From NCBI GenBank assembly GCA_973895155.1, contig OZ316898.1:15252001-15316000 (forward strand): a stretch of DNA of 64,000 nt, in the 5' to 3' direction. The stretch comes from Marsupella aquatica (taxonomy: Eukaryota > Marchantiophyta). The position numbers and the translations under genes are program-made. The notes beneath the pieces were generated by a model, which was given only the letters and a program-made list of their open reading frames with translations, made no database searches and was not told the origin of the DNA. The stretch's first letter is position 1. Each line of letters starts with the position of its first letter. Below, piece after piece: positions 23,393-33,887 of the stretch.

Positions 23393-24749
23393 TCATAGTA
23401 GGAGCAACATCACCTCCTTGTCTCCCTGCATGTGGCATACCTCAGCCACAACCACCACCTCTACCTCCTCTTCCCTGATCATGTGTGCATTGTCCTCCTC
23501 TTTGTAACTTAGGATGGAGTGAGAAACACCTATCCTTGGTGTGTCCAGGAGCTCCACAATGATCACACTGCCGCTGATCAGGTGCCGAGGCCCCTCCTGG
23601 CTATCTATGATCAGGGCAATATCACTGTGCATGGTTCCCACCACAGGTCCAACATCCTGACTATTGTCTAGCATAGGAAAGCATAGGTCTCTGACTGGTA
23701 GATTCCCATGCAGTGAGCTTCTCCCTTTGGCTCTTGCGTGCAGTAGGCTATGATGTGGGTGTAGATGCGGCCTTTGGTGCTTCCTTGGAAAATCCGGAAG
23801 TCATCACTTTCTCATTCACCATATTGAGCTTAATGCGCTCAGAAAATATAAAAACAACTGCCAATATGGGATCTGCATCCCTAAGTAGAGTGACGTCTCT
23901 CACTCTGTATCACAATTCTCTATCCAGAATTGCATACCAAAACTGGACTGTCTGGGCCTCTATCACTCCCTTGGTGACAGTGATCAATTTGCGCATATGA
24001 GTGTATGCCTCACGTAGACTCTCTCCAATCTTGCGCTGAAACTCCTGAAGACCCTTCAACTTATCAGTTCTCACACCCTGATAGTTTTGCATTGGTACCT
24101 CAAAGAACTCCATTACAAGGTTAAATGTTGGCGCAACTCTAGTCCTTGTCACAATCACACCGGTAGGAGTAGTGGTGGATGCTATTGGAGGGGTACTAGT
24201 GGATGGTGTGCCACTCTGGCTAGTGCTGCTAGAAGCAGCAGCAGTAGTGGCCAATGGGTTGGGCAGCAGCACTAGTGCCATAGGTGATAGACACATAATT
24301 AGGTGACCAATGCTGCCTCCATGCCTCAATCTCAACCAAATGAGTCTTTCAAAACTCATGGTAATCATCAATGGGTGGCCCCTCCAAATGCTGAAATAAT
24401 CCCTTCCATGCCATGAAAGGGGTAAATAATGTGGCATTACGCAATGTCTGCATATCGCACCACGTATCAAACTCCTAGACAAAATCATCCAGATCAATCA
24501 TGCCAACTGCACTAGAGTATCGCCGTGGGTCCTTTGTAGCCCTGTAATCTCTTCCATATCCCACAAAAAAGGTGCAATTACCTGATGATGAGGAGAACTA
24601 GTCACAAAGTCCTTGTCAAAATCACTATCTGAAGTTGCGCTACTGACTGCTATCAATGTCGCTGGCCAAAACTGCACCCCACTCCGAGTGAAACCGGTCC
24701 GCCATCCATCGGGTAGCCCTGCAATACCAAAAGAATCCACGATGACCAA
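23393..24749 (-). pseudogene. LTR-retrotransposon gag with CCHC zinc knuckle, decayed
   Basis: Across two to three minus-strand frames the sequence reads as a plant retrotransposon gag. An N-terminal part holds LDDFV.EFDTWCDMQ and LFTPFMAWKGLFQHLEGPP, then a Ser/Thr/Pro linker (about 24290-24170). LKGLQEFQRKIGESL and AYTHMRKLI follow, then a zinc knuckle CDHCGAPGHTKDRC (about 23570-23525) preceded by a second, altered knuckle CWTCGGNHAQ. Stops interrupt it at several points. Gag would form the particle that packages element RNA. An LTR of the same orientation begins at 26506. No pol domain remains. Confidence 0.72.
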
Positions 24750-26184
24750 TCACTCAAACAGTAGCCATGAATCTAATCTATGTGCTAACCCTAATGGGGA
24801 AATCTGTCCCTGCGAGCACCACAAGCACTCACCATGGTGTGTTGGGCATCACTCCAACATCACCATGAGAGAAATACACAACACAACTAGAGTGTCTAAT
24901 TACAAACCCAAATCACTCATATGGAATCAAATGCCCACACAAAACTAACATGGCACGTAGGCAGGAAGCATGTGTGGCAAGAGTCCAACAACAAGAATGG
25001 ATAAACAACAACTCTCCACACCAAGAGTGATCACAAATTGATCCAACAATGTTCATAACGTTCAATGCAAGGCCTTCATAATAGGCCTCAAGGAACCAAT
25101 GTCAATTATCCAAGAATCCACCACAAACAAGTTCAAACGGAGTATTTAGATGGATTCAGAAGTGCATAAAACCCCTAGGGCCTCATTCCTTGGACACCAA
25201 ATGTGGAAGGAAGCATGTACAATGCACCACATGAGAACTAGTTAGTCAAGTGCATGACGGGAGGAATAGCTTTGGGATGGGTGACCTCTCACTTGTCATT
25301 ATGCACCAAATCTGGCACTCAAATTTGCAACACTTGCAAATTCTCCTCATGCACTAGCAAGCTTGCTGGCCCGCCCGCTCTTGCTCCGCCCTCACGCCCT
25401 CGTCCCGAGTAACCACAAGTTGCCTTGAAGCCTCAAAGCGCCAAGAGTGAGCCCTTCACGCCCGCAACACTTTGCTACGCCGGGACTCCATTCAGATTTT
25501 GCAACATCTAGGAGCACTTCTTTCACAGAAAACACAGGGTTTGGTGCATCCTCGTTGTGTCCAAAGGCGATATTGTATGACAGTCGTCTGGTCGGGATCA
25601 GTAACCACAAACGATTGCAACTCGACGACAATCAATCAATTTTATCAACATTCACAACTACTTCCTCCACAAAAATGGCAGATCTGCATCTACGACTGTA
25701 CGGGCATCATCGATCAAAACAACGACTTTCAAACTCAGTTTCCTTCACAAAACAGCTTGCCGGCACACCAAGTACTAATCCGACTCGTTCCTTCACAAAA
25801 TTGCGCACTGTCCAAGTGCAAATGAGTAGCGGTTGAAGGCAAGGCGCAGATCAAACACCGCCGCACTCGATCTCAGCCAGTCAATCTACAGGCAAGGAAC
25901 ACAAACAATCTGTACACACACTGTTGGCAGATCCAATACCAACGTGATCCGAATTTGATTAGCACCGCATACAGGCTACAGATCTGTCAAACCTCCAACT
26001 CCTGATCCGCTCAAGAATCAAACTCATACGATCTTAACTTGGATCCACATACCAGAGATCCACTCAAGCAATACGATGCGCGATTCAAGATACCACAAAT
26101 CATCGCCAAACACAATCAAACTGAAAATCGAAGCTCCGTCCAACAGTTTGTACGGCAGTAGAGTTCAATCGATCTTTCAATGTA
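24750..26184 (-). other. Probable leader and LTR body of the gag-bearing retrotransposon
   Basis: Non-coding between gag and the recognisable LTR start. The LTR inner end and primer-binding site could not be fixed; no clear match to a common tRNA 3' end was seen. Confidence 0.35.
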
Positions 26185-26506
26185 ATCTCAATAGAATCCA
26201 AACAACGAGCAACGCCAACAATATGCATTCAATCCTGGCCGATCTGATCACACACGTATGTCGAGCCAACGCACCTTGCACTCAAGGAATCCACGCGACA
26301 TAGAGAGAGCTCTCAGCCACCATAGCCACCACACAAGCTCCCCTCTCCAAGGCTCAACATTGAAAGATAACCTTTCAATGCCTCACAAGAGAGAACTACC
26401 CTCTCACACAAACCTAACGGAACTTTATCGGCTCATATAGCACAATACCAAACATACAGATCTAGATAGTATGGTACACTCTAACACTACCTAGAATGGT
26501 GTAACA
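26185..26506 (-). repeat. LTR start of the reverse-oriented retrotransposon
   Basis: On the minus strand this begins TGTTACACCATTCTAGG (26506 downward) and continues with TGTTAGAGTGTA. About 300 bp match 50386-50713 in opposite orientation at high identity, which shows a repeated family. It begins with TG, as LTRs do, and lies upstream of gag in the right orientation. Confidence 0.65.
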
Positions 26507-27839
26507 ATATGAATTCTTTCACGGGATAACAACAAGTATAAATATAGTCCCCACTTTAGTTCACAACCAAGGGGGTATGAAACAAGAAAATATAGAAGCA
26601 ACCTATTATTCCGTGACCAAGCCCTAAACTAAAAACTTTTGCTGAAAAGTTGCAGAAATTGGGGACCACAAGGAGAAAAGGAGATTTTTTGAGTGCATAA
26701 CATATTCAGTATTGGAAGGAGGGAAGGGAGTGTATTTGAGTGCCAAATTCCACCCCACTAAAAATTGTATGCCATTTTTGGCAAAAATTAGGTAGTGCTT
26801 TTATCTCAGTTATTTACGCACTCCCCACCTACCCACATACCACACTTGCTAGAAGCTGAAGGGTCTAGCTAAAATCTGGGAATATCTAATGGTAAAATCA
26901 ATCTAAGAAAATTATATAAGGAATATGATTAAAATGTTCTAATCCACACTGAACTTAAAGCACTTAAAGCCCAGATTGACTGATAGGTTGTACATGATAT
27001 TCCCATGGACAAGCCAAACTTGGATGGATTGGATTAAAATATAGAAATATGCTTGGATATTTTTCTGCACTCTTCTGTCCAAAAGTACTCTCTCAGATCA
27101 CCACTTCTCTCCATTTTTGTCTAAAAGGTACCATATACAGATCAACATTGTTCACAAGCTTGTTGTATTCTCTTAATGTCTTTTTCCCTCCAAATAGGTC
27201 CTCTAACTATTTTTTTAAGTTCAATTAATCCGTGGACCCCCATGTTCATCCAAGGAATGTGTGTGTGATTAAGTGAAATCAATTTTCATCAAGGTGGTAA
27301 CCGACGGTTTTGAGTCTCTCGATGGTGTTGGTGTGTGCTCGTACAAAAACAAATGCTCAAAAGATAGAGATTTATCAAACGGAAGGTTGAATGTAGAGAA
27401 ATTGAGTTTTCTTATAGGTTTTGCTTACACATTGGAGAAATCAATTTTCAACCATTCTTGATTGATGGTTTGTGAGTTACATTGAGCATTACCGCCACAA
27501 GACACACTAGAGCACAACACTCAGCTGTTGGCAAAAGAGCGCTTCTCAATTCGGTGAGAAGAACACACAAAACGAACGAGTCATCACTTCAAACAAAGGA
27601 TTTGTAGTTATTTTTATTTAAGAAAGCTATATGGTGTGAGCGGGAAGACCAACAATTGTTTCTTTGACATAGAGGCTGCATTTGGCGTCAACCTGTGTTC
27701 AGAGTGAGCATTAGTTGAAGACTATCTAAGAGATGTGGACAATTCAAGCCGGGAAGCAAACATTATGGACAAGCAATGATGATGTAATCAAAGAAATCAA
27801 TTTGTAGCGGCTAAGTTTGTGACGGTGACGAGATTGTGA
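26507..27839. other. AT-rich intergenic stretch, no gene seen
   Basis: Nothing coding is supported. A short segment near 26890-26925 (TCTAAGAAAATTATATAAGG) resembles segments near 49585 and 51225, probably a dispersed repeat. Confidence 0.5.
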
Positions 27840-28252
27840 TATCTCTTAATTGAGAAAGGGTTTCCAATGAGTCTCAAATTGACAAATTTTGTCAAGTTCC
27901 ATGTGAGTTTTTGATTTTCTTTGCCTTTCCAATGAGTGTGAGTATAAGACATTTTGATCATGAGTTCATGAATTCTTTTAGCTTTCTAACATTGAGTCTG
28001 ACATTGACAAATTTCATGTCAGATTTTGTCACGGTACTCAAGAGATCAGGAGGTTTTCAATCTCTTTAGCTTTCTAATGTGTGACATTGAGATTATTTGT
28101 CAAGAAATAGAGAGATCATGAGTATCTAAATTTCTCTAGCTTTCCAATTAACCTAACATTGATAGATTTTCTCAAGTACTAAGGAGATGATGAGTTTTTA
28201 ATTTTACTCTAGCTTTCCAATGAGTGACATTGAGAGATTTTGTCAAGACATT
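27840..28252 (+). repeat. Degenerate tandem array, left part
   Basis: About six diverged units with a period of roughly 55-85 bp, each with a (A)GCTTTCCAATGAGTG-like core followed by GACATTGA and GA.ATTTTGTCAAG. Cores lie near 27862, 27928, 27984, 28068, 28140 and 28212. The array continues after the LINE insertion at 29230. Confidence 0.75.
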
Positions 28253-29229
28253 CCTTTAAACGTTTTTAGAATTTTTATAACTTTTGTGGGCCACGCAAAC
28301 CCCATGGCCGGGGGGAAACAAACAGAGAAGTCACCACCAACACCAGCACAACAGATCCCAGCCCAACACACACAACTGAAATCCGCTTACCAACAGCACC
28401 GGTATCAAGTATTCCTACCAGCCATCCGGTACCAGAGACCATCCTAACAGCCTTAACAAACTTATTCTACTGCAATCCATCCACCTAGCCAGCCTACTAC
28501 CCTTCCATCAGTCATTCCTACACTATCCTGATGTGATCCAGCAGTCTCTACGCCTCAACCAAGTGAGCCGCTCTGCATTGATAATCTCTTTCACTCTCAG
28601 CAACCTAGTCCGTCTGTTGCTCGTTGGCAGTGCAAGGCCGACCACAGTGACATGTCCACCGCCTCCGAGAGAGTGAATCTCATATCAAATCTTCGGGCCC
28701 CACCCATCACAAACATATGCTCATTTCGACCCAACCAGATCATCCACAATATCTGGTATAAGACAATCATTTTAACTCTCTTCCTATATTCCTTACCCAC
28801 AGCAGAATTTATCATCCCAAGCAACCCCCCAGAATAATCTGTAAATATGCCCTCAAAGCTTTGTGCACAGAGCTGCCAACAGCGCTGTACATGTTGATAG
28901 GTCATGAACAAGTGTGAAATAGTCTCCAGTGTTCCAGGACATAGCTTGCACTCTCCATTTCCTTTACCAATTTTGACCGCCCTAACCCCGGTGAAGAGCC
29001 CCGATGCTACTACGCGCCACATAAATGTCTTAGCTCTCATTGACAAGTCCGATCCCCACAGCCCCGCCCACCTTGCCCTCCATTCGTAGCCCGTGCTTGC
29101 AATTCCCCATGTCCTATTTAAACTCTGTAAATCGCTCACCTCCTCTCACAACATCTGATATGCTCTCTTATTTGATACTCTGAACCTCTTGAGAGCAGTA
29201 GGGTTGTCCGCCCAACACCAGCTCTCCGG
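28253..29229 (-). mobile_element. 5'-truncated LINE insertion, about 977 bp
   Basis: It is bounded by an 11-bp direct repeat GTCAAGACATT (28242-28252 and 29230-29240), which fits the target duplication of target-primed reverse transcription. The inserted piece is in minus orientation and carries only the C-terminal end of a LINE ORF2, the truncation expected of LINEs. Its 3' side (28253-28285 on the plus strand) is T-rich but not a clean poly(A). Removing it restores continuity of the surrounding tandem array. Confidence 0.85.
28597..29229 (-). pseudogene. LINE ORF2 C-terminal fragment with zf-RVT domain
   Basis: The main frame runs from 29139 to 28597 and extends upstream past one in-frame TGA (about 29150) to the insertion boundary. 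It shows the reverse-transcriptase zinc-binding pattern: WAGLWGSDLSMRAKTFMWRV, then CKLC and H..C (GECKLCPGTLETISHLF). This is typical of the end of plant LINE ORF2. The reverse transcriptase and endonuclease parts are absent, so the fragment is inactive. Confidence 0.82.
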
Positions 29230-29330
29230 TCAAGACATTACTAAAGAGATCAAATGAATCAAACATTGGCAGATTTTATCAAGTACTAAGGAGATTTATT
29301 ATTTAGTTTTACAATGTGAAGCCAAAGGGG
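29230..29330 (+). repeat. Degenerate tandem array, right part
   Basis: Resumes after the LINE with GTCAAGACATT and ATTTTATCAAGTACTAAGG, matching units left of the insertion (compare TCTCAAGTACTAAGG near 28170). Confidence 0.7.
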
Positions 29331-30130
29331 TTTTAACTATGTACATTTCTATCGATTGATTTTTCCAAACTTGCAAACAATTAAAAAATACAAGCATTTT
29401 GATATAAAACACTGATATATCTTTGACAAACATCAAAATGGTAACTTTGTTTTACTAAATGACATCTCTTCCTTTGTATTTTGGTTTTTTTTATGTTTAA
29501 TACTTACGGCATGGCGCCCCAAAAATTACGTTGCTTTTGCCACAAACAGGAATGTGCACGTTTGTTATTGTTAAAAGTAGGATCAGTCCTGTTTGTGGCT
29601 AATTGTGGTGATGTGGCGCAACCTCATGGCAGAGAATTTGCAAGAGACCCCTAATGGGGGTCCGTAACAAAATAAAATGTAGGGTACATTTAGGCATTTG
29701 AGGACTATGTCTGGCCTTTATGGTAAATGAAACTGTGTAGACTTAATGCTTCACATTTTTATATTGCCTCAGGTAGTTTGTTCAATGATCAACAACAAAA
29801 TGAACTCAATTTGTGTCAAGAATATTTTATCTTTATAACATATTGCAAAACCCAACAGAAAGGGGAAGCAAGCAGCACAATAACCCATTTGTCAATGGAA
29901 CAATTCTGACCAGGGAGACAAGGGGCAAATCTTGATTTTCAGAACACTTCTCTTGTTGTTGGAGTGTAGTAATCTTGCCGTTGCAAAGTTATAAAAAAAT
30001 CTTAAATTCTAGATTTAAAGCATTATTGTGGAATCCTATTTCTAAGTGTTGCTCTTGTTATATAGCATACTCATCCTGGAACACGATGAGTTATTTTGTC
30101 CTATGCAGGAGATAAAAAAGTTGGGGCAAT
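29331..30130. other. AT-rich stretch, no gene seen
   Basis: No supportable coding or RNA gene on either strand. Confidence 0.5.
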
Positions 30131-30840
30131 GTGAAAGGGATAAAAAAAGTTCCGTATGCATTGGGGGCAAGGGGAAGGGCTCGCGACGGGCAAGGGGTCG
30201 AAGAGAAGGGGCTGGCGCAGGGCAAAGGGCTGGCGAAGGGCGAAGGGCTGGGGGAAGGGCTGGGGAATGCAGGGCAAGGCTCACATTGTGAGACGATCAA
30301 ATTCGAGGGGGCAAAGGGCGGTTGCGGCGGGTGCTGAAAGCTCGAGCTCGAGCTGCTGTCTGATCTCGCGAGCTGGGCTTGGGAGCTTGCTGGACTCGAT
30401 CGATAGGGCTCGCAAGCTTGGTGGACTGGACTTCATGCTGCTCGTCTGATTTGATCTCGCTGTCTGATCTTGCGAGCTGGGCTTGGGAGCTGGAGGCTGG
30501 GATGATTTGATGCTGCTCGTCTGATTTGATCTCGCGAGCTGGGCTTGGGAGCTGGAGGCTGGGAGCGATCGATAGAGGCTCGCGAGCTTGGTGGCTGCTG
30601 GCTGGAGCTTGGTGGACTGCTGCAGTGCTCGTCTGATTTCGCGAGCTTGGTGGCTGGAGCTTGGTGGACTGCTGCAGTGCTCGTCTGATTTGATCTCGCT
30701 GTCTGATCTCGGGAGCTGGAGGCTTGGAGCGATCGATAGAGGCTTGCGAGCTTGGTGGCTGCTGGCTTGGTGGCTGGAGCTTGGTGGACTGCTGCAGCCA
30801 CCAAGCCAGCAGCAGTGTTGTGGGTTTTGGAGTGTCGAGA
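30131..30840. repeat. GC-rich minisatellite-like block
   Basis: From 30160 the plus strand is G-rich with repeated GGGCAAGG, GAAGGGCT and GGCGAAGGG. From 30340 it is built of recurring pieces such as GAGCTTGGTGGACTG, GCTCGTCTGATTTGATCTCG and GGAGCGATCGATAGAGGCT (30566 and 30728). Open frames exist on both strands here only because the repeat lacks stops. It contrasts sharply with the AT-rich surroundings. Confidence 0.75.
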
Positions 30841-31475
30841 GATGATCGAGAGATGTGGAGGTGGGATCGGATATTGTTAAGGTACAGCGCCTTGAGACAA
30901 GAGAGCAAAGGAGAAGAGCGAAGGAGAGATCAGGGCGCTTGCTCACTCTTGCTTTTTGGGCCGTATTGTGTTCTTGCGGCACGAGCGAAAGGATAGGCTC
31001 TTGCGGGAGAGTTGAAGACCCTTTTCTCGCTTTTACGAGAGTTGTGATCTTGATTGTGTTCGGTTTTGCTCTCGCGAGTTCCTCATCTCCTCGTGCTGCA
31101 CTTCTTCGGCGGATCCTGTAGCTGTTGTGTTGCTGCTGTCTGGGATGTGTAGCTTGGAGACTGTACCTGAGCTGTAGTGCGAGACATTTGCAGTGAGTGT
31201 GTCATCAGCATCCCTGGTGTGGGGGCAAGAACGATCAGGCTCGATTGTAACTCTGCAGTTCTTGGAGATCTATCTATCAATGTGTCTGGTGATTTGGGTG
31301 TGCTTGCAATGCGATGTGATGTGAGGCTGTTTGTTGATGATTGTGTGCGTGGCCTTGTGCAACGAGGGGTGAGTCTCACAAGTTGCATTGTCTCGAGAGT
31401 TTGCCTGAAACACTTTCTTTGATTGGAGCGAGTTCTTCGGAGTTCAACCCGGCTGCCTGCCTGTCTGGGATGGCG
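30841..31475. other. Stretch after the minisatellite, no gene supported
   Basis: Moderately GC-rich, with short open frames on both strands that match no family I know. It could be a promoter or untranslated region, but nothing shows this. Confidence 0.4.
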
Positions 31476-31480
31476 GGAAG

Positions 31481-31570
31481 GGTGTAGGGGCTAGTGGTAA
31501 GATAGGGGGGGTTCTCTGCTTGGAAGGCTGCATCTTGCAGTTTGGGGTTCAATTCCCCATCAGAGATATT
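31481..31570 (+). repeat. tRNA-like / SINE head with A and B boxes
   Basis: GGGGCTAGTGG (31487-31497) resembles a pol III A box, and GGTTCAATTCC (31546-31556) is a perfect B box, 59 bp further on. GGGG before and CCCC after the B box can pair as a T-arm. The anticodon arm does not fold well and there is no acceptor stem, so this is more likely a tRNA-derived SINE head or a decayed tRNA than a working tRNA gene. Confidence 0.5.
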
Positions 31571-33884
31571 TCTGAGTATTTAAGATACAAAATAATGAAT
31601 TTGCAAAGGTTACCCAAGAACTCCAATAACTTACTTCCAATGTATAAAAAAATTGTACATATTTATTTAATTTTCCTTTGAATGTCGGAAAAAAAAATTC
31701 CGGCATTGTTTGTTGGTATTTATGCAGGTATTAATGCTGGTATTATATGGTAGTAAAATAAGAAAAGAAACACTAGTGTTTGTTTTTTACATAGAGGGGT
31801 ATGGACTTGACCATATGGTCGATTTTTTTTGGAAATACATTACTGCAAGAATATATTAAAAGTTTAATTTTCCCAAAAAAAATCCAGAATAAAAAAACGT
31901 AACGTGGTTGCGCCATATAGCAATGTCGGAATTTTGCTCTTGTTATAAGGAGGGTTCTTACTAATTTTGTTACTACAAAAGCTGCCTGAGATTATAATCT
32001 AATGAAGTATTGTTGAGAAATCAGATATTTTCTTGTTACAATTTTTTTTGAGTAAATTTTCCGTTGCAGAGCTCCAACAAATCATATTTGCCAGAGAGCC
32101 TTGCTCTTGTATAGTAAGCGTTAGCTTTGAGTACTTCGCCGCTCTAGAGGTACCAAAGATTTCCAATGCAATACTAAATAGAAATCTTTAGAACTAATAG
32201 AATGGACGCACACAATCTCAGTATCCTGATGAAAATGTAGATAAACAATCCAGGAGAACATTTAATATCTAGATTCTATGATGATTAGCTGTAAAGTGGT
32301 AAAGTGCTCAGTCTCCCTATCACAGTCTTTGATAACTCAAAACAATGTACCCGTCCGTCCAGGTTTGGGGGGTGGAATTCTAGAATAATTGCCTAAAGTC
32401 AAATGGCACTCCGGTAGTACAAGGTGTACGCAAGTAAAAGGTCTACGAGAGAGTAAGGTGTGACCGCTCCCAAACATGGTGTAGTTTGTTGTAATTTAAT
32501 TACTGTGTAAGGTACGAAATTTTTTATTTACTTTTTAGGAGAATGACGTGGAGGGCCAAAGAAATCTTTTTTGTTCTTGCAAAGCACCGAGGAATTATTT
32601 TCTTTCAGAAGGGTGGGGAAGGTTTCTATTCAATTATGGTGCATTGGGGAGAGGAAAGGTGTCTGGGCAAATTTGTCCTTCCTGAGCTAATTAGTCAAGA
32701 AATGTCTCAAACAGGACTTTCTTGGCTGTTATAAAAATATGATGATTATTGGTTCCTTGGAAAGCTGATTCTATTTTGCTTCCAAGGAGCTCAGGCAGAT
32801 TTCCTGCAGTTGAGTATTCAATGAGCAATGTCACTTGCGATTTCCTGACTAGAGCCTGGACACGTAAATTCTCAACATTTTATTGTCACATCCATTTTTG
32901 GTCAAGAGATTTGATTCAATATACCTGACCTGAACTCCATTCTTTCCAATTTCAAGTGCATAAGGATCGTAGCTACCTGGAAAGGAGTGACATTGCTTAA
33001 TCATTTTCTCAGCATAATTCAGAGAGTGGCGCCCAATTTTCTGTCAGGAGAAGAGATAGAGCCAGAAGTTTCACGCGTAGTCATGAGCATTTGACTTTCA
33101 ATTTCAAACAAAGCTGATGCATTATTTCATCTCCAAGTAATCTTGACGAGAAAGGGTGTGCAATGATCAACTAAGGCAGCAAAGAAAACCCAGGAAACCA
33201 TTTAGCAGCTTCAGTCAACTAAGGTGGGTCAAGTGAAACAGTGAGGCTTCTTACAGCTCTGAATGGACTGGTAAAGTGAAACAGCGCAACTCCTTAAGGT
33301 TGTGGATGGACTACCGGCTAATCTGGACATAGAAGTGGTTGTGGCCGGTGTACCCAGTTTTACAGGTCACTTTATCGACAGAAAAGAAATGTGTGCTATC
33401 CGAGAAAATGACAGGTTTTCATGCGGTCCATGGGGGTTGCACTTGTCCAGGGGAGGCTTTTGTCCAATGTCATGGTCCATCCGTGCTTCACTTTCTTGGA
33501 GAGAGAGAACAAGGAAAGGAAGACGGGAAAGTCTTAGTTTCTTCATCTACAACTATACAAACATTTACAAAGATGAACATATTGTTGTTTTCTCTTTAAC
33601 TCTCCAATCTTCTTCCCCTTCACCCAAGGCTTCAAATTCTTTGTCCTCTCCTCAAAAGTCCTTTTTCTTCCATTTTGCACCTTTTTTTTTCTATTTTTTC
33701 AATTGCAAAGAGAGCTCCAATTAAGTTTATGCACACTTATGTGTGATTTGCACAATTTCTTCAGCATACACGACAGCAAGTAATTTTAGTAGAGTAAAAT
33801 TTGAACTTATGTGTAGGGGATCATGTTAAGGTGGGAAATCCACGCAAAGCCCATTGCACATCAGTAGTGAAGATATTATTGTAG
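31571..33884. other. AT-rich intergenic stretch, no gene seen
   Basis: Only unsupported short frames. A 140-codon frame at 33302-33724 has a low-complexity Phe/Ser end and no recognisable domain. No repeats of note. Confidence 0.5.
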
Positions 33885-33887
33885 TTA

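Noticed and set aside
30281-30982. Ser/Gln-rich protein on the minus strand of the GC-rich block
   Set aside because: Open frames occur in several frames on both strands because the minisatellite lacks stop words; no domain and no plausible exon structure.
31481-31570. Functional tRNA gene
   Set aside because: No acceptor stem and no stable anticodon arm; only the internal promoter boxes are recognisable.
33302-33724. 140-codon ORF as a gene
   Set aside because: Low-complexity Phe/Ser/Pro end, no domain, no exon neighbours.
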